From positions 1 to 48,095 of the forward strand of contig JARBJD010000454.1 in the NCBI GenBank assembly GCA_033064195.1: a DNA stretch of 48,095 nt, given 5' to 3'. The notes beneath the pieces were generated by a model. It saw only the letters and a program-made list of their open reading frames with translations. It was not told the origin of the DNA and did not search any database. The translations under genes and the position numbers were made by a program. Position 1 is the first letter of the stretch. Every line of letters starts with the position of its first letter. Shown here one piece after another: positions 22,200 through 33,512 of this stretch. Origin of the DNA: Blattamonas nauphoetae (taxonomy: Eukaryota > Preaxostyla > Oxymonadida).

Positions 22200-25100
22200 C
22201 ATCATCCTCCTGTCATGGCACACGGCGGGAAGGTTGGCAATATGGGAATCCTCATCGACTCCCTCATCACATCAGATTTAAGCAGAGAGTTGGTCAACAC
22301 TGTCGTGTCTGAGTTTGCTGATCGTCGCAGGACACAATGAAGATTGCAGACGGTCCAACTGACCGGAACCAGCATCGTCACAACAAGCCAGTTCTCCGCG
22401 TGGGTATTTCGAGAGGACGTAGATGTTGTCCTGACAGCAGCGAAGATCGCACATGCCATGGCAAAGATGCGAGTATTGGAAGACGCCAACCAAGACGAGA
22501 AGGAGGTCAAAGAGAACATTGACGACGACAGTGACGCCGAAGATGAAAACGAAGACTCCGAAGACGATGAGAACTTTGGTATCAACCGTCTGCTGGCTGT
22601 GAAAGACTGAGCAGCTGCCCCGTATTACTGGCCGCTCTCGCATTCATTCGACACTGCCGCTCCTCCCACGACACTCGACGCAATCAGAAACGAGCTGATG
22701 AACGAGTACTCTGCAGCAACAACGCCGAGAGTTGATCTGAGTGAAGTTTTTGTGAGCATCGCTGAGGGTGGGCTGCGAGATCTCATGATGATTCTCGTCC
22801 CTCTTCTCAAAGAAGCCCTTCACGTAATTCCGGTGATTCTGAAGATTGTGGAAGAATGTCGGTTGACAGGACCGGCTGACAAGGATTAGGAGAAAGACAA
22901 AAAGGAGCCCTCTTTCTTCGTCCCGTCTCTTGCTCTCAAAGCTCACCTCCCACAGCTCGCCATCGGCATCGACTCTGTTTCTCGTGACATAACCAAGTCA
23001 GGACACTCTGCAAAGACCAGAAAGACACTCATCACTGCAGGGCTCTCCGACGTTTGCGCGTCGGTTATCCGTTCAAACAAAATCGGATTGATGGTGGAGA
23101 CAGGAGCGATTGTGATTGCGTGAGCGAGGCCGAGAAGTCTGTTCTTCTGAGCACAGACTCAGCAATTCGGATGGACGACGCCAGTTTGACTGTCAAACAG
23201 GCAATGGAAGGCCTGAAGCCGGGCAAGAACGAGAAGGCCATCAAAGAGAGACCTCTCGACAAGAAGATGCTGAAGAAGGCAGAAGACAGCGACTACAAAA
23301 AGAACCACAACGACAGAACGGTGATTGAAGTGGACGCCAAAATTAAAGGAATGGATCTCAACTTGAAGCACAGCACGTACATCAAGCTGATCCAGACTGT
23401 CCTCCACGTTGTGAACTTTGTCATCCAGCAAATTGGCTCGACCATCATCGCCTTGGAGAGAGAGAGTATAAACCAATTAGCTCGCTCTTCATTGGTGCTG
23501 TGAACGCTGCTGTCGCCCTCACTCCTGTCCAAACTGCCGTAACCGCCTCGATCGGCTCACTCGAAGTGTTCAACCCCGCTGCTTTCCCCAAAACGACGCA
23601 AGACGAGTCTGCTGTGATCTCTCCCTTCCCGCAGATCATCCACTTTGGAGGAGATGACAGGCAGTCTCCAGCCGCTACTCTGGACTTTCCAATCGTCGAC
23701 GGTCATTTTGTGGACATCTGCGACGGATTCAACTTAATCTGTCTGGCCCAAGTCGGCGAGTTCCAACTCTTCGTGATCCGCTCGTTTGTCGAAGAGCTCG
23801 CCAACTTCTTCATCGTCTTCAACGTCCCAGAAATGCCCGCACTCGTCGTTCCCGACGATCTCATCAACATCAGCCTCGAACTCGAAGCCCCGACTGAAGT
23901 TCAGATGCTCGCACCGTACTTCGATGTGACGATGCAGGCCCCAGAAATCCTCATCCCTCAATCAGCTTACAACGCCACTCACTTCCTCTGCGTGAAGGTC
24001 GGAGAGCTCGCAATGAAAACAGCTCTCGATCAGAAGATGTACAAAATCGACAAATCAGCTGTTATCAACCCTCATCAACTCGGAGCCGTTCTTAAAGATG
24101 CCCAGCAGGGACTGAGTGATCTTGCCGGCGAAGGAAAGGAGGAGATTCTGATCATCGACCAGTACAACCTCCACATCATCCTCAGCCAGTTCTCTATCTA
24201 CATCGGGTCTCTCACTCCAGACGACGACATCCACTTCCCTCTCCTCCAAGATCTGGAGCATCCATCGTTCTCGGGACAGACTTCATTCTTTTCCGACACT
24301 GCCAGCGAGAGTGTCGAGTCGATCCGTGCTCAGACTGTTGGTGTCAGGACGAAGAATCTGGATCATTGCTTCCCAGCGATCTCAGATATCCAAAACAGAG
24401 TCACTCTCACCGTCTGCCTCCGCTCTGCTCTCTTCACAGCCCTCCAAAGCACAATCGCAGCCGGCTCCCACACCTTACTCGCTCTCGTGGGTTGACCTTC
24501 GAGCGGATGTGGAAAACGAAATGGCTCTGAAACTGAACTGCACCGACATCAGACTCGCCTTTGGTGTAATCAACGCTGTCCTCGAACTTGTCGAGCTGCT
24601 TCAGCCTCGTCTCGAGTCATAAGCCGATACCGCTGCTGCTCCTCAGAACGTTGTGGGTGCCCCATCAGGAAGGACAACCCTCTTTGCACGAAACAAGACC
24701 AGTTGCCTGCAGGTCTCCTTCGTCGAGACACTGTCAGGCCAACCGAAAGAAGCAGAAAAGTCTCTCTTCAGCTGATGGACTCATCCATCCAGATGACACC
24801 CTCGTCTGGCTCGAAACGGGAAGGATAAGCTCATCTCATCCACTGGATGCAGTCCCCGCCTCACTCCTGAGAGGGATCTTGTGTTCTATTTTGAGGACTT
24901 TGCCATTCAACCAATCTGCATCGTGGCGACAATCAACTTGATGCAGGGCTCTTAGTCAGTGTGTTCTTGTCTCATTCATCACTTTTCTTGTACTATTCGT
25001 CTCTTTTCTTTTCTCATTCATCACTTTTCCGTTTTCTCTTCTCCCACTTTCAGAAATCCGACGACTACGATGATCTCACCTCATCGTCGAAAGTCAAAGA

Positions 25101-26048
25101 ACAGCGGAAAGACCGCAAAGAAAAAAGGAAGTGAAGGACGGAGGGAAGAAGAACAAGGACTTAAACGGGAAGACAGAGAACGTCATGATGAAGAACCTGT
25201 TCGGCAAGATCTCGTCGATTGTGGGCTTAACTTGTCTCGTCGACATTGTCTCAGCGTTGGTCAACATAGAATAGAAGGAGATGCATTTCAGCGGATTCTT
25301 CGCCACAAACCTCACCGCCAGGTCTGTTCCTTCTTCTTCTCATCCTCGTCCACTCTCAGCATGCACCAACTCGTCTCGTCCATCAGCTCCCACTTCTTAT
25401 CGCAACTGATACAGAAAATTGGCATGCTGTCCATCTCTCTCCATCATCGGTGATCCCAGTGGACATCTGACAAACATGAAACAAGACGTGAAGCATATGT
25501 ATTACGACTCGAAAGATGGTGTGAACAGAGGCACCCGGTTTGTCTCGTCCACCCTCATTGTCATTCTTCCCTCTTCATCGCTTCCTTCTTCAGTGATGGC
25601 CTCTCCTTCAACGACGACTACAAAGAAAAGAGAGCCAAAGAAATGACCAAAGGACAGCGAGTGTGCCTCTTCTCATTCTCCTCATTCTCTCCTCTCCAGC
25701 ACCATGTCCAATCACTCGCACGAGGATTCAAGGCATTCGGAAAGGGTATGGAAACTGGTCTCACTGGCGTGTTTGTCGATCCTGTGCGAAGCGCCCAGCG
25801 AGAAGGAGCGAAAGGATTCTTCAAATGCATTGGTCAAGGACTTCCTGGAACGGTTGTCAAGCCAGTCGTTGGAACTGACGATCTTGCAACGAAGACAATC
25901 GATGAAGTGAAGTACGCGACAACTGTCTTCGACCAGAAGAGGAGAGGCAGGGTCAGTGCCCTCGCTGAATTGGCAGGTGTGTTTCTGTGCTCGCTTCGTT
26001 GCTGGCATCGTTGCTCCATTTCGTTCAATTGGCCTCGTCGCGTCTGAT
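22200..26048 (+). pseudogene. VPS13: VPS13 C-terminal portion, decayed
   Basis: VPS13 proteins are very large bridge-like lipid transporters at membrane contact sites. This region keeps only a C-terminal part, spread over all three plus frames. A long acidic/helical stretch at 22344-23480 and the 23500-24495 frame (PQIIHFGGDDRQSPAATLDF) lead to the family's C-terminus near 25700-25960: GFKAFGKGMETGLTGVFVDP, REGAKGFFKCIGQGLPG and TVVKPVVG...VFDQKRRGR. In-frame stops occur near 22609 and 22887, and phase changes near 23115, 23480 (within a GA run) and 24480. Introns are retained (for example ending CCCACTTTCAG near 25054), so it is not a retrocopy. The N-terminal two thirds, including the chorein domain, are absent here. 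A functional copy must lie elsewhere if the cell uses VPS13. Confidence 0.75.
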
Positions 26049-26527
26049 CACATTGAATGGTGAAAGGAAGGTGGATCATGCATCAAAACCACAGTCATGA
26101 CTCAAAATACTCGTCGATGCCGCTTGATTTGACTGGAAAAGCATTCGAAACAGTCTCCCAGAGGAATATCACAACAAACGAGTCAAGTAGCGGAGTAGAG
26201 GAGGAATCAAACATCGATTTTGCACTGAACAAAGCTACGCAAAAAAAATATCGGGAAACGCCTCTATCTGACAAACAAGCATTGACGGTTTCATTTCGCC
26301 ATTGTTTCATCATTTCACACACCGTTTCAATTCAATTTACCAACTTTTGAAGAATTCAATTAAGATCAAACCAGAAATAAAAAGTTCATTTGAAATCACT
26401 TGGTAATGAAGTGTTTGTGAGTTAAAAGGAGTGAAATTCGAGATAACCGGAATTGATTCATCATGCTTTTTGATAAAATGGATTTTGCGCGGGTTTATGT
26501 ATTTTGCGCGGGTTTATCCGGGCACTA

Positions 26528-28443
26528 TTAGAGTTTTTTGGCCCAGAAAGTCCACCCTTGCCCAGTAGTACTTCATCATCAGATTCTGATTCATTCTCTG
26601 TCCGTCTTTGCGGCCTCTTAAATTTGGTGATTTTGCTCAGAATTGAGTTGATCTCTTCAGGAGATATCGACTCACTGGATGTGTCCGTCTTCATGGCTAG
26701 GAGGAGAGCATTACGTCGCTCGACACGACATAGCGTATCGTGTTTTGTCGGACATTCTGAGACGGGAGTCTGTTCCGGATATGATCTGATCACTCTTGGA
26801 GGCGTAGATTTTGGCTTCACAAATTGGACAATTGTCCACAGGTTGAGAGGAAGACATGCAAATGGCGAAGCGTATACACAGCCATTTTCGACTTTAAAAT
26901 TCAGAAAATCTTTGATGCGTGGGAGGGTGTACGTCTCAAAAGTTCTGTTGACTCAATTTCCACCAAATGGAAACTGTGTGAAGGCGGAATATGTTTCAGT
27001 TTGATCTGTGAACGAAAAAGTCGATAAGTTGTTGAACTGTCGTAATTGAGTTGTCAATTTTGGATGATCGGAGACAGCTTGCGAGGACTCCGAAGGCTCC
27101 GTCGCAGACGCACTTCCCATGCCCCTCGCAAAAAAAGGCGACTGATACCGTGCATTGGGGTAGATAGGCCTGTAATCCAAAGAAAACAAAATGGAGAAAA
27201 GAGCCGGAACGAAAATGAGGGCCAGTATCGGACCAAAGATATAGGTGGGTGAGAGAACGAAAGTCAGACATGAGAAGGAGATCTCTGAAGCAATGGATGA
27301 CATGTTGTGTGTCATGATTTAGTGTTTTCGAGAGGAAGTGGAAATATCGAATTTGGTGGGTTTGATCATCTTGTTTTGTGAACAGTGCAAAACCAAGATG
27401 GATATTTGCTGTTTCTTATAAAAATCTTTGGAATGTTGTTCAGGGGAGACGCACAGGCGCCAATTTTCTTTGAAATCAAAGACGAGCAGTCCTTGTCCCT
27501 TTGGAGTTGTTCCACTTGAGAATGATACGAGTCTCTTGTTATTCTCGCTTGTTCCTTGTGGTCTTCGAGAATTTGTTTCTCTCTTTTCTCTCCTTGCGAG
27601 AGTTCTCTTCCTTGACTGTGAAGTGATGATTCCTGCCGCTTCAGTTGATCCAGTCTTCCGCAACGATTGCATATATCCGTCCTCCTTCTTGGTTTTGAGA
27701 GATGCTTGCAAAATCGGCGAAATGACGATTTCGAGATTCGATTTGCTGGATGTTCTTGACAGTACAACTGATGTAGGTTTTTGAGAATCATTGAGAGTTC
27801 GAGCCGACCATTTCCATTTATATCTGTCTGTATTGAATTTTTGGGGAGATTGTCATGGTCCCTTGATTGTTCTTGTCGGACCGCTTCTTCAACGAATTCA
27901 GGTTTTGTTTTTTTGTTTGTGCTGTACACGATTCCACTGAATGTTTGTGAAGGAATGTGTGGACCAGTATCTGTGTTTCCACGGGAATTGAATGTCTGGA
28001 TTGGTTTTGGATTGGTGATCTTTCTGGTGGGTATAAATTCAGGCGCTTCAAACGATATGGATGGCGTAGAGTGTTTTGATCTATACCAAATCGGTATTTT
28101 TGAAGTCTTCAAAGGTGAAGACTTGCAGAAGAGCAGTGAGCAGGAGAACTTTGGAGTGCTTGGACATTGATAAGAATGCGAGACGAAGTTGTTTCATTAG
28201 GCTGTCGAAGGATTCTACTTGAAGAGAATAAGAAGTTAGAAATGACAGAAATAAACCAAGATGTTTGCGACGAAGGGCATCTTCCACTTTCTTTCCTTCT
28301 GATGTGTGTTCAATCGTAAACTTGAGTAGGGCCTCCGGGTTCAGATGATCGAGTTCTTTCGCTCTATTGATGATCTGTCTGGCACGAGCTTGACTTGTTT
28401 TACGTGTTACGCGATATTCGGTATTCATTCTGATCAGACCCAA
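26528..28443 (-). CDS. DDE-type DNA transposase, interrupted and truncated at 3' end
   Basis: The minus-strand frames line up as a cut-and-paste transposase. There is an N-terminal helical region (28443-28081), then a zinc-finger-like RRRTDICNRCGRLDQLKRQE (near 27650), then the first catalytic Asp in LLVFDFKENWRLCVSP (near 27480). The second lies in LYLWSDTGPHFRSGSFLHF (near 27230), and EGHGKCVCDGAFGVLAS (near 27110) is the block that carries the third acidic site. The C-terminal tail continues to PQRRTENESESDDEV near 26600. Phase changes near 28090, 27330 and 27000 are only partly explained by short introns, so the copy is probably inactive. I do not assign a superfamily. The coding sequence runs straight into the right inverted repeat at 26527, so its last codons are not original or the repeat inserted there. 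Confidence 0.65.
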
Positions 28444-28532
28444 GTTTTGACATCATCCAGATTCTTGCCCAAATGGCAGAAAATAATGATATGTGAAGAA
28501 CCAATCTTTTTTGTCCGTCGTTCTTTCGAATG

Positions 28533-30341
28533 CTACTTCGACGGTTGTTTCATCGAGCCTTTTCGAGCATTGGGATTGAATTGATCCAAAATTGCCTGAA
28601 AATAACGCACATACTTATCCATGCATTCCTCCGCTGGAGAGAGATCTTCCGAAAGAGAAAATAGAGAAATACCGTATTTGTTTTTTTCCTGCCAAATCAT
28701 CAAAAACATTGACTGTTTCCTCTTTTTCAAGGTCAATAACCTCAGATTGTTCAACATTTTTGGTTGAATTGTTCACTGGTTTCTCTTCTTCCTTCTGCAT
28801 CTCTCTCTCGTCTTCATCTTCCTCCACATCAAGGAGCATCTTTGTCCCTTCCTTTGGAGCTTCGTTTGGCTGATCAGCTGCGACAGCCTCCTCTTTCTTC
28901 TTTCTGGCAAGTTTCAGTCTCTCAACAGCACTCAGTTTTGGTCCTTCTTTGGACATGATTGGTTCCTCTTGTTGTGGAGGAACAGAGATTCTGCATCGCC
29001 AAGGTTTGAATTGCTTAAAGGCGTCCTTATTGATTGGCACGCAGATTAGTCCGGTGGAAGGGTGAACACTGAAGACTGCTTTCAGAAGATGCTTGCGATC
29101 CTGTTCAGAGATTCAGAGAGTGTTTGAGAGGAAGAGCATACTGATGACACGTTTTCATCAAGTCGTGGGTAACAGCAGAAGAGTTTGTATTTCTCGAGTT
29201 CGAATTGAATGTCTCTGTTCCCCTTTGACCCTTTGAAGTAGTTGAGCATTGTCGTCCTGATCAATGTGAGAAAGAGGAGAAGGGACCATTTGTATTCTGA
29301 TGACGATGTGCTCAGATTCTGATCACATTGATTGAACCGATGTCTGATTTCACCTTGGTCTTGAAGAGAGATGAGAGGAAATTAGTTAAACAAACGTTCT
29401 TCCGGAAGAAATGAGAGAAATTTCTCTGTTCCTTTCTGTGTGTCAAATGGATCCATAATACGAAGAAAATGGTTGTTGAAGAAAGGCTCAATCAGATCCA
29501 GAGCTCGTCTGAAACAATGTCAAGTTGAAAAATGGAGACCGAATGGAATATGTGTGTTTTCGAGGAAGATTCACGAACTTTGATCCTTTCATCACGCGTA
29601 AATTGCCAAGAATAGCTTCTCGTCGTTCCCGGTCGAGTGGTCTTGCCTTTTCATCAAAAACCCAACAATGGAGACCACGCCTTCCTGAAAACACCCACAT
29701 GATTTTCTTATAACCAAAATCCGTCTCTAAAACGTCGGTTATGATGTCGTGCGCGATGTGCATGAGAGGCCAACACTTCTCACAGATTTGGGCACCTTCA
29801 CAGCAAGTTCTCACGTCGTTATAGTCCGAAAGATCGATATCAAAGACTAATTCCTTTTCAAGATCGAAAAATGTTTTCCCCAGCTTGATGTGATCTGCTG
29901 TCTAGATCAAATGAAGGGTTGAGAGAATTCACACTCTTGCGTTGTACACTGCTCCCAATTCAAAACGAAATGGTGTATGCAATAGGAGATCCTTCCGCAA
30001 TTGTGACACATTGTCATATGAGAGGTAACGATTGACATATCCTTGTTTTCGGAAAGAAAACTCTCGATTTGTCATGCAGATGTCATTAGCTGATGTTCCG
30101 GGGAGAAAATGGAAAATAATCGAAAAATCAGAAAGATAAGGTCAAGAAATGTTCAATGAAGAACATATAGCGAGAATTTTTAGCTAATAAGAAAGATTTT
30201 TGACATACGTTGTCCATTGCTGAAGAGGCTCCAAAAGTCGTCGAAGGGAAAGAAATCATCTGATTTGAAGTATAAAAGATCAATAAACACACCGTAGTAG
30301 ACTTTGGCGACTGAATTAGGGATAAACGATTCACTATCCAT
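28533..30341 (-). CDS. PRIM1: DNA primase small (catalytic) subunit
   Basis: This is the catalytic subunit of DNA polymerase alpha-primase, which makes RNA primers for replication in the nucleus. The ATG at 30341 opens MDSESFIPNSVAKVYYDDFF. NREFSFRKQG follows, then the catalytic metal site ELVFDIDLSDY (near residue 105), the zinc motif RTCCEGAQICEKCWPLM, and MWVFSGRRGLHCWVFDEKAR, typical of the family. The C-terminal half has YKLFCCYPRLDENVSS and FSVHPSTGLICVPINKDAF. An acidic insert precedes the end AEECMDKYVRYFQAILDQF and the TAG at 28533-28535. Seven short introns restore the frame, including one of 31 bp (after KVYY) and one of about 25 bp near 28720. It starts 119 bp downstream of the PRIM2 stop on the same strand. 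It looks intact. Confidence 0.95.
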
Positions 30342-30411
30342 GACAAAAGATTGATTGTGGGGGTACTCTTCTGAGCTGTCAAAAAATTTGGACACCAATC
30401 ATCAGTGTGTG

Positions 30412-30455
30412 TTTTGACAAAAGTGTGGAGAGCGAAGAAAGTGAAATGCTTTCTT
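30412..30455. repeat. Dispersed hairpin element, copy 2
   Basis: The second copy of the element at 20151. It shares TTTGACAAAAGTGTGGAG and AGCGAAGAAAG, followed here by TGAAATG and CTTTCTT, so the AAGAAAG/CTTTCTT stem is kept with a different loop, and then AAAATCA. It fills most of the short gap between the PRIM2 stop and the PRIM1 start. The compensating loop change with a conserved stem hints at a structured element. Confidence 0.6.
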
Positions 30456-30460
30456 TAAAA

Positions 30461-32190
30461 TCACACTCCGACTGTGGGTTTTATCTCTCCACTGGTCTTT
30501 TCCGCAGCTTCTTTCTCATTCTTCGCCTTTTCTTCCTCATCTTTCTTTTTCTGCTTTCGAATGTTGTATTTCAAACTTTCTGAGTAATATTGGTTTGGAC
30601 TTTCGATGGGAGTGATAGCGAACGGATCTGTATTGTCATGCTTTGCCCGGAAATACGCAGAACAAGCAAGCTGAACAGATGATGGGTGAGAAAGAAGCAG
30701 ACATGACAATCTCGCCTGTTATCATCATTGAAAACGTGGCCCATGATGTCCTCAATATCATTTGATCCATCCTTTTCTGTTAAACAACACCCCTCTCGCA
30801 AGAATCCATCGAGCGTTTTTTTGTCCATGAACGTGAATGGGCAGCCATGAGTCTCATCTCCTCCAGGTAGAGATCGTATAATAGCGTTACAACTATGTGT
30901 GGTGATGAGTACGATATTATAAACGATCATAAGAGAGAGAGAGGAGAAAGCAAACTTTTTGGGTTGCCAATTCTGTCGTTTCCCTTCTAATCCATAATTA
31001 TATCTGATTCCATAAGCATACTCACGGTCAAATTTGTTATCACCAACACTTTGGGAGAATTCCGATCGGAAGAACGCAAGACATTCTTCGAGATTCATTT
31101 GACATCCCTGAGAGAAGAATACGACTAATTGAGTGATAAATTTGAAATACTTTGAGAAAGAGTTGAAAATGTACTCTTCCAGTGTATTTTAGATGATGTT
31201 TCGTTCTCATTGCCAGATAAAGATTCAGCATACACGGTGGAAACGAATTTGGGGCAAGCTAAGGAAACAAAATGAACACGAAGGACGATACCACTTCAAT
31301 TGTCTCATTTGTCAGCATTCGAGGAACATCAGATCCTGCTAACGCAGTCTGTGGTCGACGAACCATCGCTCGGAGTGGGTCGATGAGTCTGGCATCATAA
31401 AGAGGAATCCTTTCATAAATATTCAGCGCACGCTTCGATAGTTCCCTCATCCCCACTTCAAAATCATGGGCAAGAGGCGTTACGAGATAGTCTGTGTGGA
31501 CGTAAGCATCTCCTTTGAAAAGGAGAACCTTCCTGGCTTCTATCAAATGTGGACATTGTTCCCATGGAACTTTATAATAATCTTCTCGATGTGGCTGAAG
31601 TGGTATTTTTGCGTTGCCTTGCCCATACACTGGATAAAATTGGAGAAAGCCGATTAATTGGCGGAAGTGTTCCTCACTAAGCTGTTCGAATTCGATGCCA
31701 TTGTCTTTCATGTAATTATCTCTATCTTCTTTCGTAGTTCGAAGGTATCGGATCTGGAAGAGCTTCGTTTCGTTTTGAATAAAGGCATTCTCTGTTTCTG
31801 GGCTAAAAAGGGGATAATAGGCATAAAACTATGTTCACCTCTGAGCACTTGCTAGACGGAGAATCCAATGAGAATTGATATCTCCTTGTTTCGTAAATAT
31901 TGCCTGAAATTCGCGGTCTAGAAGCAATCTGTTGTAGAGGTCGACAAGTTCATTTGGGTTGGTAATCTTCTCTTCCGATAGTCGGCGATGTACTTAGGAG
32001 AGAAAGGATGAAACGACGAGGAGTTAGATGAATAAAATGATGTGGTGAGAAAAGTGATTTGAAGATTCAGACATAAAGAACGAGCATAACCGAGCTCGTA
32101 GAAGGAATTCAATCCAAGGATATCAGTAGGAATAGAATCATATTTTGTTAATGTGATAGCATTTGGATTCAATCGCGATCGAGGCTTCAT
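30461..32190 (-). CDS. PRIM2: DNA primase large (Fe-S) subunit
   Basis: This is the regulatory subunit of eukaryotic primase. It helps start and hand over the primer and normally binds one 4Fe-4S cluster. The ATG at 32190 opens MKPRSRLNPNAITLTKYDSI. Introns remove frame breaks at about 32095, 31840, 31270, 31150, 30930 and 30690 (about 32-105 bp each). Family blocks are clear: SHWILRLASAQSPETENAF, YYKVPWEQCPHLIEARKVLL, FPPCMLNLYLAMRTKHHLKY, FLKGCQMNLEECLAFFRSEF, REYAYGIRYNYGLEGKRQNW and GDETHGCPFTFMDKKTL. Three of the four cluster cysteines are visible (FPPC, HGCPF, LACSAYF). At the fourth position, human PNQFFCES corresponds to PNQYYSES here, a serine. The C-terminus is a Lys/Glu tail ending in TGA at 30461-30463. 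It lies directly upstream of PRIM1. Confidence 0.94.
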
Positions 32191-32492
32191 TCGTCACGAG
32201 AAGAAAAAAATGTTGGTTATCACACTTTTTTCTTGATTGTTGGGTGAAGTCGCCTTAAAGATTTGAAACAATTGGTTCATTGTTGATTTTCAAACTGATA
32301 ACAATGTCTCTCCATCAGAACAGAGATTTCCGAGGTTTCTTCGCTGACGGATGAAACTCAAATCTCAACCACAACTGAAGCTTTCTCCATTCTGATAAGA
32401 TTGCATGTTGGTTTGAAGGGAGATTTCGGCACGAATTCTTCAGAAGAGATGAGAAAGAAGACCATTTGTAAGAAGTGAAAAATGAAATGAAC
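32191..32492. other. Intergenic between PSMA2 and PRIM2
   Basis: About 300 bp between the PSMA2 stop and the PRIM2 start, both minus strand. It should hold the PSMA2 3' end and the PRIM2 promoter. No motif or RNA gene stands out. Confidence 0.5.
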
Positions 32493-33442
32493 TCATTCGT
32501 TCTCCGCCATATAAGCTTTGATCTCTTCAACGGAGAGCCGCTTGAATTCGATTGGTGTGACTTTAGCCGAGTCTCCTTGGCCTGTTTGTCGTTCTCCAAC
32601 AATTGCGATATCGATCCCATTCTCAGTCAGAACTCCATCGTAGGTCTCTTTCACTGTCAAAATAGCTGTATGAATCGCATCATCAATCTCCATATCCGCT
32701 CTGAATCGTTTCTCAAGAAAAGCCTTCGTTGTGAGAGAGTCTTGTCCAATTGCGGTTGCCTTCCACGACCAGAACGATCCACTTGGGTCAATCTGGTATA
32801 ATTCACCAACATGATGCTTATGGTCAAAGCCTGCTACAAGGACAGAACAGCCCATAGGTCGGACACCTCTATGGAGGGATAAAGAAAAATGATTAAGAAG
32901 TTGGGAAACCCGGCTTGGGTGTATTCTTGCATCAATGAACCAATGTATGTCGCAACAACCTTCGCTGACGGCTCCTCCTGGTTGATAAAACGAGAATTGT
33001 GAATGGAGAGAGATTGTGGAATTGGATGGATAATGGAGAATGGATATTGATTAACTGAAAGAAGATATACCCCAAATTTGAGTCTGTATTTCTCTGCATT
33101 CTTTCGAGCCTTCTTTAGAATCACTCTAAAATCAGGTGAGAGCCCAGAGAAGACAGCTCCAACATTGTGAGTGATATTGGAGATTCGTTCAATCGAGGTT
33201 TCATCAACAAGTGGCGCAAGCTTCTTGGCTGCTGCAAGAACGACACCATTTGTCGCTAAAGATGATTATGGCATGAAACATCACAAAAGAGAGAACATTT
33301 CGAGATAACTTCGGAGAAACAAACCTTTGATTCCAAGGGATGAATTGCCATGATTGACTGCTTCAAGAGCATGCTCAATCTGAAGAAGCTTTCCAGATGG
33401 AGAAAATGTCGTTAAAGAGTACGAGTAGGCACCGTCGCTCAT
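32493..33442 (-). CDS. PSMA2: 20S proteasome subunit alpha-2
   Basis: An outer-ring alpha subunit of the 20S proteasome; non-catalytic, it forms the gate and binds regulatory caps. Four exons (33442-33325, 33255-33071, 32977-32910, 32868-32493) give 248 aa, slightly longer than the usual 234. Introns are 69, 93 and 41 bp. The alpha-type N-terminus is typical ([20 protein letters not shown] then [12 protein letters not shown]). The body carries [70 protein letters not shown] and [20 protein letters not shown]. The alpha-2 assignment rests on overall best recall among alpha subunits. The extra length is in a C-terminal insert near [13 protein letters not shown]. It is intact and divergently arranged with the SPRY gene. 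Confidence 0.95.
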
Positions 33443-33512
33443 CACAATTATTTACGTGGGCTGGATCAAACTCGAGAAAATCAAAAAACGTACTTAAACC
33501 TGAAAAGACTCA
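33443..33512. promoter_or_regulatory. 70-bp divergent promoter gap
   Basis: Only 70 bp separate the start codons of PSMA2 (-) and the SPRY gene (+), so promoters and 5' UTRs of both must lie in this space or overlap the genes. It is moderately AT-rich (TGAAAAGACT, CAATTATTTACG), and no specific motif can be claimed. Confidence 0.5.

Larger units (their letters stand above)
21232..26527. mobile_element. Element-like interval bounded by ~107-bp inverted repeats
   Basis: TAGTGCCC followed by ATAAACCCGCGCAAAATCC and about 80 more related bases at 21232-21338 reappears as a reverse complement at about 26419-26527. Similarity stops abruptly at TAGTGCCC on the outside and after about 107 bp on the inside. 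TA flanks both ends (TA|GTGCCC ... GGGCAC|TA). The right copy has an internal duplication of the AAACCCGCGCAAAAT segment. Between the repeats lies a decayed VPS13 portion and no transposase. The interval could be a non-autonomous transposon that captured host sequence, or two separate inverted copies of a MITE flanking a pseudogene. Confidence 0.6.

Noticed and set aside
21232-28443. A single autonomous transposon carrying the DDE transposase between the two inverted repeats
   Set aside because: The repeats point inward over 21232-26527, while the transposase lies outside to the right and only touches the right repeat.
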